This document shows, piece by piece, positions 25,554 to 35,900 of a stretch of 64,000 nucleotides of DNA. Each line of letters starts with the position of its first letter. Position 1 is the first letter of the stretch. This DNA is from Pedobacter steynii. Its GTDB lineage: Bacteria; Bacteroidota; Bacteroidia; Sphingobacteriales; Sphingobacteriaceae. Location: positions 515,951 to 579,950 of the forward strand of contig NZ_FNGY01000004.1 of NCBI RefSeq assembly GCF_900103665.1, written 5' to 3'. The position numbers and the translations under genes are program-made. The notes below the pieces were generated by a model that was not told the origin of the DNA, made no database searches, and saw only the letters and a program-made list of their open reading frames with translations.

Positions 25554-28067
25554 ATGAAACAGAAAAAAATCGTTGTAATTGGAAATGGAATGGTGGGATA
25601 CAAGTTTTGTGAGAAAATAACAAGCAAATCCAGTGATTTTAGCATTATAATTTTTGGAGAAGAACCAAGAAGAGCCTATGATAGGGTTCATTTAAGTGAG
25701 TACTTCAATGGAAAATCTGCAGACGACCTTTCTTTATGTAAAGAAGACTGGTATTCGGAAAAAGAAATCACGCTGTACCTGAATGATCCCGTAAAAGAAA
25801 TCGACAGAACCGGCAAAACTATTCATTCCTCTAAAGGGCTTACCCTGGAATACGACTACCTGATCATTGCCACAGGCTCTGCCCCCTTTGTACCCGACAT
25901 CCCGGGAATTGACAAGGAAGGTGTTTTTGTATACCGTACCATTGAAGATCTGGATCTGATAAAAAATTATGCGCTCAATGCTAAAACAGGCGCCGTTCTT
26001 GGCGGTGGCTTATTAGGACTCGAAGCAGCAAAGGCCCTGATCGATTTAAACCTGAGCGAGACCAACGTGATCGAGTTTGCTCCCCGGCTAATGCCAAGAC
26101 AAATCGACGCTGCCGGCAGTGGGATGCTGCAAAACAAACTAAGTGCATTAGGTCTGAATATCTATACCAACAAAGGAACAAGCAGTATTGAAGGTGCTGA
26201 CCGCATTAGCGCTTTAAAATTTAATGATGGCAGCGAATTAAAAACTGATATGCTCGTGATCTCTGCCGGAATCAGACCCAGAGATGAACTGGCCAGGTTA
26301 TCAGGCATTGAAGTTGGCACAAGAGGTGGCATCATCGTAAATGAGTATATGCAAACCAGCGACCCATCAGTTTTTGCCATAGGCGAATGCGCGCTGTTTG
26401 ACCATAACATTTATGGATTAATTGCCCCTGGTTATGAGATGGCCGAAGTTGCAGCTGCAAAACTTTGCAATGACACTAAAACTTTTAAAGGCTTTGACAT
26501 GAGCACTAAGCTGAAACTGATCGGAGTGGATGTAGCCAGCTTTGGAGATCCTTTTACCACAGAACCAGATGCCAGAACCATACTTTTTGAAGACAGCCAC
26601 AAAGGCATTTACAAACGCATTAACATTAGCAATGACGGAAAACACCTGCTTGGTGGCATATTAATAGGAGAAGCCGAAGCATACAATATGCTCCTGCAAA
26701 CCGTAAACAATAAAATATTGCTTCCGCCAAATCCTGAGGATCTGATCCTGGGCTCAAGAGGCGGCAGTGCAGCAACAGAAAATGCCGGACTGGCCGGACT
26801 TCCCGACGAGGCCCTGATCTGCAGTTGTGAAGGCATCAGTAAAGGTTCGATTTGCAACGCAGTAACCGAACAACACTGCGAATCAATTGATGCCATTAAG
26901 AGTTGCACCAAAGCAGGAACAGGTTGCGGAGGCTGTATCCCGATGGTAAAAGACCTGATGCTCCATACCATGAAGCAAAATGGCAAATACGTTAGAAACG
27001 TCATCTGCGAGCATTTTCATTTAAGCAGGCAGGAACTCTATGATCTTATAAAAATACATAACCTAAAAGGTTACGAGCAGGTGCTGGACAATCTGGGCAA
27101 GGGTGATGGCTGTGAAGTATGCAAGCCATTGGTATCATCGCTTTTAGCGAGTTTATGGAACGACATGATTCTCAAAAAAGGCAATGATACTGCCCAGGAC
27201 AGCAACGACCGTTTTTTGGCAAATATTCAGAAAGGCGGAACCTACTCTGTTGTACCACGTATCCCCGGAGGAGAGATTACACCCGAAAAGCTAACCATTA
27301 TAGGTCAGGTGGCAGAAAAGTATGGCCTCTACACCAAAATCACAGGCGGACAACGCATAGATATGTTTGGCGCACACCTGAGCGACCTTCCCTTGATCTG
27401 GAAAGAACTGATTGACGCTGGTTTTGAAAGCGGACATGCCTACGGCAAAGCTTTGCGAACCGTAAAAAGTTGTGTAGGCAGTACCTGGTGCAGATTTGGC
27501 TTACACGATAGCGTAAGCTATGCAATCCGGATAGAAGAACGCTACAGAGGTTTACGTGCTCCTCACAAATTGAAATCAGCCGTCAGTGGTTGTATCCGGG
27601 AATGCGCTGAAGCACAAAGTAAAGATTTTGGAATCATTGCCACCGAAAAGGGCTGGAACCTCTACGTATGCGGCAACGGAGGAAGCAAACCTCAACACGC
27701 CTTGTTATTAGCTACAGACGTAGACAGTGATACTTGTATTAAATATATAGATCGCTTTTTGATGTTCTATATCCGCACTGCCGATCCTTTAACACGGACC
27801 GCCCCATGGCTGAACAAAATGGAGGGTGGCATGGAATACCTGCGAAATGTAGTCGTAAATGACAGCCTCGGTATGGCGGCGCAGTGGGAACTGGAAATGC
27901 AGGCTCTGGTAGACAGCTATCAGTGTGAATGGAAAACAGCAATTGAAGATCCGGAGATCAGAAAACGCTTTAACCATTTCGTGAACGCTCCTGAAGAAAA
28001 AGATCCAAGTGTAAGATTTGATGAAATGCGGGGCCAGAAAAAAGCAGCAGACTGGACATTGGCTTAA
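25554..28067 (+). CDS. nirB: NADH-dependent nitrite reductase, large subunit
   Basis: 837 aa, close to E. coli NirB. Domains in order: FAD/NAD(P) reductase (VVIGNGMVGYKF; second dinucleotide fold AVLGGGLLGLEAAK), a BFD-type [2Fe-2S] domain near 420-470 (ICSCEG, then TGCGGCIP), a second similar domain ending in GDGCEVCKP, and a nitrite/sulfite reductase half-domain. The siroheme/[4Fe-4S] ligands are present as C-x5-C (SCVGSTWCRFG) and C-x3-C (GCIRECAE). It reduces nitrite to ammonium in the cytoplasm. It heads the long plus-strand operon. Confidence 0.96.
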   Translation: MKQKKIVVIGNGMVGYKFCEKITSKSSDFSIIIFGEEPRRAYDRVHLSEYFNGKSADDLSLCKEDWYSEKEITLYLNDPVKEIDRTGKTIHSSKGLTLEYDYLIIATGSAPFVPDIPGIDKEGVFVYRTIEDLDLIKNYALNAKTGAVLGGGLLGLEAAKALIDLNLSETNVIEFAPRLMPRQIDAAGSGMLQNKLSALGLNIYTNKGTSSIEGADRISALKFNDGSELKTDMLVISAGIRPRDELARLSGIEVGTRGGIIVNEYMQTSDPSVFAIGECALFDHNIYGLIAPGYEMAEVAAAKLCNDTKTFKGFDMSTKLKLIGVDVASFGDPFTTEPDARTILFEDSHKGIYKRINISNDGKHLLGGILIGEAEAYNMLLQTVNNKILLPPNPEDLILGSRGGSAATENAGLAGLPDEALICSCEGISKGSICNAVTEQHCESIDAIKSCTKAGTGCGGCIPMVKDLMLHTMKQNGKYVRNVICEHFHLSRQELYDLIKIHNLKGYEQVLDNLGKGDGCEVCKPLVSSLLASLWNDMILKKGNDTAQDSNDRFLANIQKGGTYSVVPRIPGGEITPEKLTIIGQVAEKYGLYTKITGGQRIDMFGAHLSDLPLIWKELIDAGFESGHAYGKALRTVKSCVGSTWCRFGLHDSVSYAIRIEERYRGLRAPHKLKSAVSGCIRECAEAQSKDFGIIATEKGWNLYVCGNGGSKPQHALLLATDVDSDTCIKYIDRFLMFYIRTADPLTRTAPWLNKMEGGMEYLRNVVVNDSLGMAAQWELEMQALVDSYQCEWKTAIEDPEIRKRFNHFVNAPEEKDPSVRFDEMRGQKKAADWTLA

Positions 28068-28083
28068 TCCAAAAATAGAAATC

Positions 28084-28425
28084 ATGATAGAAATAACAAC
28101 AAACTGGTTTGCAGCCTGCCGTGTAGAAGACGCGGTAGAAAATGGCGGAGTATGTGTAAAATGCGGTGACGAGCAGATCGCATTGTTCTATTTTACACGC
28201 CGCAATGAGTGGTATGCGACACAAAATCTTTGCCCGCACCGCCAACAAATGGCCCTCAGCCGTGGCATGATCGGTTCAGCAGGTGAAGATCCTAAAATCG
28301 CCTGCCCTTTTCATAAAAAAACATTCTCTCTGTCAACAGGAGAATGCCTTAGCGGCGACGAGTGCGCCATACAAACCTATCCTGTAAAAGTGGAGGACGG
28401 AATGGTCTACATTGGATTTGCCTGA
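28084..28425 (+). CDS. nirD: Nitrite reductase small subunit, Rieske-type
   Basis: 113 aa from ATG at 28084 (MIEITTNWFAACRVEDA). A longer frame begins inside nirB and lacks family residues. The Rieske fold keeps a full ligand pattern: C-P-H in LCPHRQQM and C-P-F-H in IACPFHKKTFSL, so a [2Fe-2S] cluster is likely. Some NirD proteins are described as Rieske-like without these ligands. It partners NirB, 17 bp upstream, and ends 3 bp before the next gene. Confidence 0.9.
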   Translation: MIEITTNWFAACRVEDAVENGGVCVKCGDEQIALFYFTRRNEWYATQNLCPHRQQMALSRGMIGSAGEDPKIACPFHKKTFSLSTGECLSGDECAIQTYPVKVEDGMVYIGFA

Positions 28426-28427
28426 GC

Positions 28428-29486
28428 ATGGATAAAAACTACTACAAAAGTCACTTAAAACTAGATTTCATCGCCATGAAGGGACAGCAAAAACTAGCAC
28501 ATGCGAAAGTTCTTGTGATTGGTGCCGGAGGTTTGGGTTGCCCCTGTCTTACTGCCCTCTCCGCTTCAGGAATAGGCAATATCGGCCTGGCAGATGGAGA
28601 TTTGATCAGTAGTTCGAACATTTCAAGGCAAACGCTTTTTAGTTATCCGGACACCGGCAGGTATAAAACGGCGGTAGCCATTGCTTCGCTCAAATCCAGA
28701 AATCCTTACCTGCGCTATCATGAGCACCGTTTTTTCATCAACGAAGAAAACATCCTGTCGCTGGTAAAAGCCTACGACATTGTGGTCGATGCCACAGATA
28801 ATTTTCAGGCCAGATACCTGATTAACGATGCCTGTGTAGTCAAAAACAAACCCCTGGTTTATGGCGCCATATTTCAAACAGAAGGACATTTAACCGTATT
28901 CAACTATCAGAACTCTCCTACGCTTCGCTGCCTTTTTCGGGAACCGGATCAGGAAGAAGCGCTTCCCTCCTGCGCAGAAAGTGGCGCCTACATGATCACC
29001 ACCAATATTATTGGAACCATGATGGCCAATGAAGTCATTAAAATCGCGCTAAATCAGGAAGAAGTGCTCAGCGGAAAACTCCTCCGTTTTGAAGCTTTAG
29101 ACACGACAACGACACGAGTTACTTATTCAGCAGATCAGCAATCAAAAACTAAAAGTTATTCCAGATTTAAGCATGTCCCCAAAGCCATTGAACTAACGGC
29201 AGCTGCCTTTAGAGAAAGTACACAGAGAACAGGCATAGCGCTCATCGACGTCAGAACAATGGAAGAAAGAAAAGTGCAACATATCGGTGGCAAACACATT
29301 CCATTACCCGAACTCGAACAATTTGACTTAAAAGGATACGATGCAAGCCAACATTTCTATTTCTATTGCCAAACGGGGATAAGAAGCTTACAGGCAGCAA
29401 AAAAACTAAGAGCCAAAGGCTATGAAAATGCCTTTAGCCTAAAAAATGGAATCAGCACACTCAATTGCGAGATAAAAAACACCTAA
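28428..29486 (+). CDS. moeB: MoeB/ThiF-type sulfur-carrier adenylyltransferase with rhodanese domain
   Basis: 352 aa from ATG at 28428 (MDKNYYKSHLKLDFIAMKG). An earlier in-frame ATG at 28362 lies in nirD. The E1-like domain has the P-loop IGAGGLGCPCLTALSASGIG, the Asp/Arg region LADGDLISSSNISRQTLF and VVDATDNFQARYLIND. The C-terminal ~100 residues are a rhodanese domain with active-site loop YCQTGIRSLQAAKKL. It would adenylylate MoaD and possibly supply sulfur. The two CxxC zinc pairs of typical MoeB are not seen (only RCLF remains). MoaD is encoded in the same cluster, which supports MoeB over ThiF. Confidence 0.85.
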   Translation: MDKNYYKSHLKLDFIAMKGQQKLAHAKVLVIGAGGLGCPCLTALSASGIGNIGLADGDLISSSNISRQTLFSYPDTGRYKTAVAIASLKSRNPYLRYHEHRFFINEENILSLVKAYDIVVDATDNFQARYLINDACVVKNKPLVYGAIFQTEGHLTVFNYQNSPTLRCLFREPDQEEALPSCAESGAYMITTNIIGTMMANEVIKIALNQEEVLSGKLLRFEALDTTTTRVTYSADQQSKTKSYSRFKHVPKAIELTAAAFRESTQRTGIALIDVRTMEERKVQHIGGKHIPLPELEQFDLKGYDASQHFYFYCQTGIRSLQAAKKLRAKGYENAFSLKNGISTLNCEIKNT

Positions 29487-29489
29487 GCT

Positions 29490-30404
29490 ATGCGCGACAT
29501 CACCGGTAAACAGATCACATTGAGAACAGCAAAAGCGGTAGCGGTGATTTACTGCACCGCGGAAACCCTGATGCTCATTAAAAACAACCAACTCCCTAAA
29601 GGCAATCTTTTCGATGTAGCCAGAGCCGCCGGGTTTTTAGGAGCAAAACTTACCCCTCAGCTGCTTCCGCACTGTCATCCTGTAACCATAGACAGCATGG
29701 ACATCAGCTTTGAAATCAATGAAAGTCCAAGACCGGGAATCACCATAAATGGGGAGGCTAAATCTATAGGGAGAACAGGGATTGAAATGGAAATGCTGAC
29801 CGCAGTATCTGTTGCAGCACTGGAAATCTACGACATGCTTAAACCTGTGGACACCACACTGGAGATTGGAGGCATTAAACTACTGCAGAAAACAGGTGGT
29901 AAAACTGACCGGAAAAAGTACTTCTCCACTCCTCCAATCTGTGCGATTTTGGTGTGTTCAGACTCAACAGCTGCCGGAAAAAGGGAAGATAAAAGCGGAA
30001 TAATGATCCGGCAAATGCTGGAGCAGGTGAATGCAAATGTAAAAGCCTACGAAATCCTGCCGGACGACAAAGAGCTGATCCAGCAACAATTGCTAAAATG
30101 GGTGGCCGAAGATGTACATTTTATATTTACAACCGGAGGCACAGGACTTGGTCCGCGCGACAATACCGTAAGCGCAGTTGCCGAAATCCTGGAACGGGAT
30201 GCAGATGGAATTACAGAAGCCATGCGCAATTTCGGACAAATGCGAACCCCCATGGCCATGATGAGCCGGGCCGTAGCGGGCTCCATTTCGCAAACCCTGA
30301 TCCTCACCCTGCCAGGAAGCAGCAGTGGCGCAAGAGAGTCCCTGGAAGCAGTATTACCGGGAATCTTCCATGCCCGAAAAATGATGAAGGGAGGTGGACA
30401 TTGA
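29490..30404 (+). CDS. moaCB: MoaC-MogA/MoaB fusion (molybdopterin precursor synthesis and adenylylation)
   Basis: 304 aa with two domains. Residues 1 to ~150 are MoaC (LLPHCHPVTIDSMDISFEI and TGIEMEMLTAVSVAALEIYDMLKPV), which with MoaA makes cyclic pyranopterin monophosphate. Residues ~155-304 are a MogA/MoaB domain (AILVCSDSTAAGKREDKSG, TTGGTGLGPRDNT, LPGSSSGARESLEAVLPGIFH), which adenylylates molybdopterin before Mo insertion. It overlaps the next gene by 4 bp (TTGA). The MoaC Lys/His residues were not checked individually. Confidence 0.92.
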   Translation: MRDITGKQITLRTAKAVAVIYCTAETLMLIKNNQLPKGNLFDVARAAGFLGAKLTPQLLPHCHPVTIDSMDISFEINESPRPGITINGEAKSIGRTGIEMEMLTAVSVAALEIYDMLKPVDTTLEIGGIKLLQKTGGKTDRKKYFSTPPICAILVCSDSTAAGKREDKSGIMIRQMLEQVNANVKAYEILPDDKELIQQQLLKWVAEDVHFIFTTGGTGLGPRDNTVSAVAEILERDADGITEAMRNFGQMRTPMAMMSRAVAGSISQTLILTLPGSSSGARESLEAVLPGIFHARKMMKGGGH

Positions 30405-31600
30405 GCCTGACAAGTTTTGAAGAAGCAATCTCCATCCTCTCAGCAATCTCCAGTTCTTTTGAAAAAGAAAACATCCATCTGGAAGAAGCAGATGGGCGGA
30501 TACTCGCAGAAAACATCTATGCAGACCGCGATTACCCTCCGTTTAACAGGGCTGCAATGGATGGTTATGCCATCATGCAAAGCGATTGGGAAAAAGGCAT
30601 CAGAAAATATCAGATCACGGAAACCATATTTACCGGTCAGCCAGCGAAATCTCCACTGACTTCAGGCAGCTGTTATAAAATCATGACAGGTGCCGCTACA
30701 CCTGAAGCAGCAAACATCATTATCAGACGAGAGGATGCAGCCGAATCTGAAGCGCAGGTAATTTTATATTCCGACGGCCTGAAAAATTATCAGAACATTG
30801 CCCGGCAGGGAGAAGACAGCAACAGGGGCACCTTACTCCTGACCGCTCCTGTAAAGTGTAGCCCACAAGTCATTGCTTTACTGGCAACTGTAGGCAAAGT
30901 AACATTGCAGGTTTACAAACTGCCAAAAGTAGCCCTGATTACCACCGGCGATGAAATAGTGAGTCCCGCGGCCGGCATCGGTCCTTTCCAGATTCGCAAC
31001 AGCAATCAATACCTTTTAAGATCATTGCTCAACCAATGGAAAATCCGCCCTGTGCTATGTGCGCATGTCAGCGATGATAAAGAAAAGTTAAGAACCCTGT
31101 TAAGCACTGCACTGGAAGCCCAGCTGGTGATCATTAACGGAGCCGTTTCTGCCGGGGATGCGGACCATGTGCCTGCCGTATTGAAAGAGCTAGATGTAAA
31201 AACCCTGTTTCATAAAGTGAGTATCCGCCCGGGAAAACCAATCCTGTTGGGAAAAGCAACATCCGGAGCCCTGGTTTTTGCCCTGCCGGGAAACCCGCTT
31301 TCCTGCCTCAGCACATTTACCATTTTTGTAGAACATTATCTATATCGCTGCTTTGGCTATGAGGCCAGACCCAGCCAATTGCTTCCAATCCTGGAAAGCA
31401 GAACGAAAAAACACACACTAACCGAGTTTTTTCCCGCCAAAGCTGACCATTCCGGCGGATTAAACGGAATTCCTTTCAATGGATCCGGAGATGTAACTGC
31501 TGCTATTTATGCCGATGGCCTTGCCATGCAACCAGCAGATTCAACACAACTCAACAAAAACGATTTTATCACCTTCTATCCATTTAACCAAAATAAATAA
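30401..31600 (+). CDS. moeA: Molybdopterin molybdotransferase
   Basis: 399 aa from a TTG start at 30401 that overlaps the moaCB stop as TTGA, with GGGAGGTGG just upstream as a strong ribosome-binding site. A much longer ATG-started frame would read through moaCB, so TTG is preferred. MoeA motifs: DRDYPPFNRAAMDGYAI near the N-terminus, YKIMTGAATPEAANIIIRREDA, the MogA-like core VALITTGDEIV then INGAVSAGDADHVP, and VSIRPGKPILLGKATSGALVFALPGNPLS. It inserts molybdate into adenylylated molybdopterin. Confidence 0.92.
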   Translation: MSLTSFEEAISILSAISSSFEKENIHLEEADGRILAENIYADRDYPPFNRAAMDGYAIMQSDWEKGIRKYQITETIFTGQPAKSPLTSGSCYKIMTGAATPEAANIIIRREDAAESEAQVILYSDGLKNYQNIARQGEDSNRGTLLLTAPVKCSPQVIALLATVGKVTLQVYKLPKVALITTGDEIVSPAAGIGPFQIRNSNQYLLRSLLNQWKIRPVLCAHVSDDKEKLRTLLSTALEAQLVIINGAVSAGDADHVPAVLKELDVKTLFHKVSIRPGKPILLGKATSGALVFALPGNPLSCLSTFTIFVEHYLYRCFGYEARPSQLLPILESRTKKHTLTEFFPAKADHSGGLNGIPFNGSGDVTAAIYADGLAMQPADSTQLNKNDFITFYPFNQNK

Positions 31601-31650
31601 AAAACAGAGCCGTAAATCACCACATTTTAGAACCTAAACCTAAACAAACC

Positions 31651-32961
31651 ATGACTGCTGACTTTAAGCCACTAAGTAAACTCAACATCTTTTCAGCCAA
31701 AGGCATTCAAATGCGAACCTTTCACATCACATGGGTAACCTTCTTTTTCTGTTTCTTTGGCTGGTTTGGTGTTGCCCCGTTAATGCCACTGATCCGCGAA
31801 CAATTGCATTTAAGCAAAGACCAGATTGGCAACATCATCATTGCTTCTGTCTCTGCAACAATAATTGCCCGTTTAATCATTGGAAAACTTTGTGACACTT
31901 TGGGTCCGCGCCTTTCCTATACCATTTTACTCGCTGTGGGCGCCATTCCGGTCATGTGTATCGGATTGAGCAACAGCTATGAAAGCTTTTTATTATTCAG
32001 GTTCATCATCGGAATTATCGGCGCTTCATTTGTCATCACTCAGTTCCATACCTCAATGATGTTTGCACCCAATGTGGTGGGAACTGCCAATGCGGTAACC
32101 GGAGGCTGGGGTAACCTGGGTGGAGGAGTGACCAACCTGATCATGCCACTTATTGCTGCAGGCTTTGCTGGTCTTGGCTTTGTGAGTCAGGCAGACTCCT
32201 GGCGACTAGCCATGGTTGTTCCGGGTGTGATCCTGCTGGTCATGGCTTTTATCTATTATAAGTACACCAAAGATACCCCTGCCGGCAACTTCAAAGACCT
32301 GGAACAAAGCAATGTTAAAACCGCAAAAAAAGGTTCTTTTGTCACTGCGCTAAAAGATTACCGGACCTGGGTACTTGCCCTCGCCTACGCCGCTTGTTTC
32401 GGAATCGAGATTACAGTTGACAATGTAGCGGCTACCTTTTTCACAGATCAGTTTGGGGCTTCCATGATCATGGCCGGCGCCATGGCCAGCATATTTGGTG
32501 GCATGAACATCTTTGCCCGGGCATTGGGTGGTTATGTGAGTGATAAAGTAGGAAAATCTTATGGCCTACGCGGGAAAGGACTGTTACTGGGTGCACTGCT
32601 GATCCTTGAAGGGATTGGAATCAGCCTTTTTGCGCAATCACAAACCCTTGGCATGGCCATCGCCGCCATGTTGTTTTTTGCGCTTTTTCTTAAAATGGCC
32701 AATGGCGGGACGTATGGAATTGTGCCATTTATCAATAAAGAGTCCATTGGAACAGTAAGTGGCATCGTAGGTGCCGGAGGAAACATTGGCGCAATGCTGG
32801 TTGGCTTCCTGTTTAAATCAGAACACCTGACCTATGCAGACGCTTTTCACTACATCGGGATTGGTGTAGCCGTCATCGGCCTGATGGTCTTTATCACAAA
32901 ATTCCAGGTCAAAGGCTCAGCAAAAAGAGAAACGATCAAACCTGAACTGTTACAAGCTTAA
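31651..32961 (+). CDS. Nitrate/nitrite transporter, MFS NNP family (NarK/NasA type)
   Basis: 436 aa with about 12 membrane segments. NNP-family signatures are present: FFGWFGVAPLMPLIREQLHLSK at the first helix, TANAVTGGWGNLGGGVTNLIMPLI in the middle and GTVSGIVGAGGNIGAMLVG in the second half. It is 50 bp after moeA and 14 bp before the nitrate reductase, so it is the nitrate uptake step. Whether it also exports nitrite is not decidable here. Confidence 0.92.
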   Translation: MTADFKPLSKLNIFSAKGIQMRTFHITWVTFFFCFFGWFGVAPLMPLIREQLHLSKDQIGNIIIASVSATIIARLIIGKLCDTLGPRLSYTILLAVGAIPVMCIGLSNSYESFLLFRFIIGIIGASFVITQFHTSMMFAPNVVGTANAVTGGWGNLGGGVTNLIMPLIAAGFAGLGFVSQADSWRLAMVVPGVILLVMAFIYYKYTKDTPAGNFKDLEQSNVKTAKKGSFVTALKDYRTWVLALAYAACFGIEITVDNVAATFFTDQFGASMIMAGAMASIFGGMNIFARALGGYVSDKVGKSYGLRGKGLLLGALLILEGIGISLFAQSQTLGMAIAAMLFFALFLKMANGGTYGIVPFINKESIGTVSGIVGAGGNIGAMLVGFLFKSEHLTYADAFHYIGIGVAVIGLMVFITKFQVKGSAKRETIKPELLQA

Positions 32962-32975
32962 TCTAACCTCAATCT

Positions 32976-35900
32976 ATGCCAGCGCACACAAATAAAGTAT
33001 TTACCAGTACCTGTTGCTATTGCGGGGTGGGCTGTGGCGTAAAAGTAACACTGGATAAAAATGACAACATTGCGGTAGAAGGCGACACCGATCACCCGGT
33101 AAACCGTGGCATGCTTTGCAGCAAAGGACTCAACCTTCAGTACACTGTAAATGACAAAAGCGACCGCTTACTTTATCCGCAAATGCGCTATGGCAAAAGT
33201 ATGCCGATGCAAAGGGTAAGCTGGGATGATGCGCTGACGCGTACCGCAGCTGTATTTAAGACTTTTATTGATAAATACGGGCCTGATTCCGTGGCCTTTT
33301 ATGCTTCCGGTCAATGCCTTACTGAAGAGTATTATGTCATTAATAAACTGATCAAAGGCTTTATTGGCAGCAACAATATAGACACCAATTCCCGTTTGTG
33401 CATGAGCAGCGCCGTTACCGCCTATAAAATGGCCTTGGGAGAAGACAGTGTACCTGTTTGTTATGAAGACATTGAATTGGCCGATTGCTTTTTTGTAACC
33501 GGGGCCAATCCGGCATGGTGTCATCCCATTCTCTGGCGTCGGATCGAAGCCCATAAAGCCGCAAACCCTGAAGTTAAACTGATCATAGCCGATCCAAGGA
33601 TAACGGATTCCTGCGGACTGGCAGACCTCCACCTTCAGCTCAATCCCGGCACGGATGTTACGCTGAACTATGCCATCGGAAGAGCGCTCATTGAAAAAGG
33701 GAAGATAGACATCGATTTCATTAACCTGCATACAAGTGGTTTTGAGGATTATCGAAAAAGGGTGTTTGAAAGAACCTTAGAAGAAGCTGCGTTGATCTGC
33801 GGACTTACGCTGGCGGAGATAGAACTGGCAGCAAGTTATATTGCTGATGCCAAAGGATTTTTAACCCTGTGGACGATGGGACTAAACCAAAGTTCCATTG
33901 GGGTGAATAAAAACCTGAGTCTGATTAACCTGAACCTGATTACAGGACACATTGGAAAACCCGGATCCGGTCCCTTTTCCTTAACCGGGCAACCCAATGC
34001 CATGGGTGGCCGTGAAGTTGGCGGCCTTGCAAATCTATTGCCCGCACACCGGGACCTCAACAATGAGGCACACCGTCTGGAAGTACAAAAATTCTGGGGT
34101 GGAGCTAGCATTTCAGATAAAGCAGGACTAACCGCAACCGAAATGTTTGAAGCGCTGAATGACGGAAGACTGAAAGCCATATGGATCCTTTGTACCAATC
34201 CTTTAACCAGCCTGCCCAATGCAAGATTCGCAGAGCAAGCCTTAAAAAAGGCAAAATTTGTGGTTGTTCAGGAAATCACAGACAAGGCGGAAACCCTCTC
34301 CTATGCCGATGTGATTTTACCCGCAGCGGCATGGACAGAAAAGGAAGGTACCATGACCAATTCTGAAAGAAGAATCAGTCACCTGCAAAAAGTGATCGAT
34401 GCTCCCGGGGAAGCTTTGCCCGATGCAGAGATCATCTGCCGATTTGCCACAAAAATGGGCTATAAAGGCTTTGAGTACAAATGCATGGAAGACATCTACA
34501 AAGAACATGCAAAGCTGACCTACAGAACCAGCATCAATATCAGCGGATTAGATTACCAGCAGATTGACAACAGTAAGACCATACAATGGCCTTATCACAA
34601 GAAAACAAAGAGCGGAACAAAACGGCTGTTTACAAACCATCTGTTTCATACAGCGTCTAAAAAAGCCATGATACACAGTCCTTCAGATGAACTGAAAAGT
34701 GAATTACCTGATGAGGATTTCCCTTTCATTTTAACTACGGGAAGAGTCCGCGACCAATGGCATACCATGTCGAAAACCGGAAAAGTCAGTAAACTGAAGC
34801 AGCACATTAAACACGCCTTTCTGGAAATTCATCCAGCGGATGCGGCATTGCTCGATATTACAGATCAGCAGATCCTTGTGGTCAGCTCCAGACGTGGAGA
34901 AGTACAGGTAAAAGCAAAGGTATCGGCAACGATAAAACAAGGGGTAGTCTTTCTTCCGATGCACTGGGGGAAAATTCTGGGCAGCGACCTGAACCGTGCC
35001 AACAACATTACCAGTACCATTATTGACCCCATATCAAAAGAGCCGGATTTTAAATATTGTGCGGTGCGCATAGAAAAATATAAAAAGGATTTCCAGCGCA
35101 TTGTGGTTATTGGTGCCGGCGCGGGATCCCATGGCTTTGTCAGGTCCTATCGGGAAATCAACACTAGAGACGAGATTACGGTCTTTAGTACGGAAAACCT
35201 TCCCTTTTACAACCGCGTCATGTTGCCCGATTATATCAGCGGAACACAGAAATGGGAACAACTGATCAAGATGAAAGATGATGAAGAATCAGCACATCAC
35301 ATCAGTCATTTAAGAGGCATCGGTATTGAAGCCATCAACCGGGAGAAAAAATACGTGAGAGATGTTACCGGGAGAAAAACGCCTTACGACGTTTTAGTCA
35401 TGGCCACCGGAAGCCGGGCTACCCTGCCGAAAAACGCACCTGCCTTACCTGGTATTTTTACCATGCGCAACCGCAATGACGCCGATAATTTCAAAAAACA
35501 CATCCCTAAAAATGCACATGTAGCCATTGTTGGCGGCGGATTGCTCGGTCTGGAAATGGCGGCTTCTTTGCGTGAAACAGGTGTACAGATTACCATTATT
35601 CAGCGGGTATCCAGGTTCCTGAACCGCCAGCTGGACCCATTGGGCAGCCAGCTGTTACATGAAGAAATGGTAGATCAGGGCTGCGACATTTATTACAACG
35701 ACGAAGTACAGATTTACTACGGGCGGTCGAAATTAACCGGAATTGAATTGAAAAGTGGCCGGCGGATCAATTGTGATGCCGTTATACTCGCCATCGGTAC
35801 CACACCCAATATTGAGCTTGCCCGGGAATGCGGACTGGATTGCAAACGTGGGGTACTGGTGAATGAACGCTTACAAACCAGCGATCCCTCGGTATACGCT

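Noticed and set aside
30098..30400. N-terminal extension of moeA reaching back into moaCB
   Set aside because: The extension has no MoeA homology and overlaps the MogA domain by 300 bp; the TTG at 30401 with GGGAGGTGG upstream explains the start.
33168..33731. 187-codon minus-strand frame opposite the nitrate reductase
   Set aside because: Antisense to the conserved molybdo-enzyme domain, with no signal or motif of its own.
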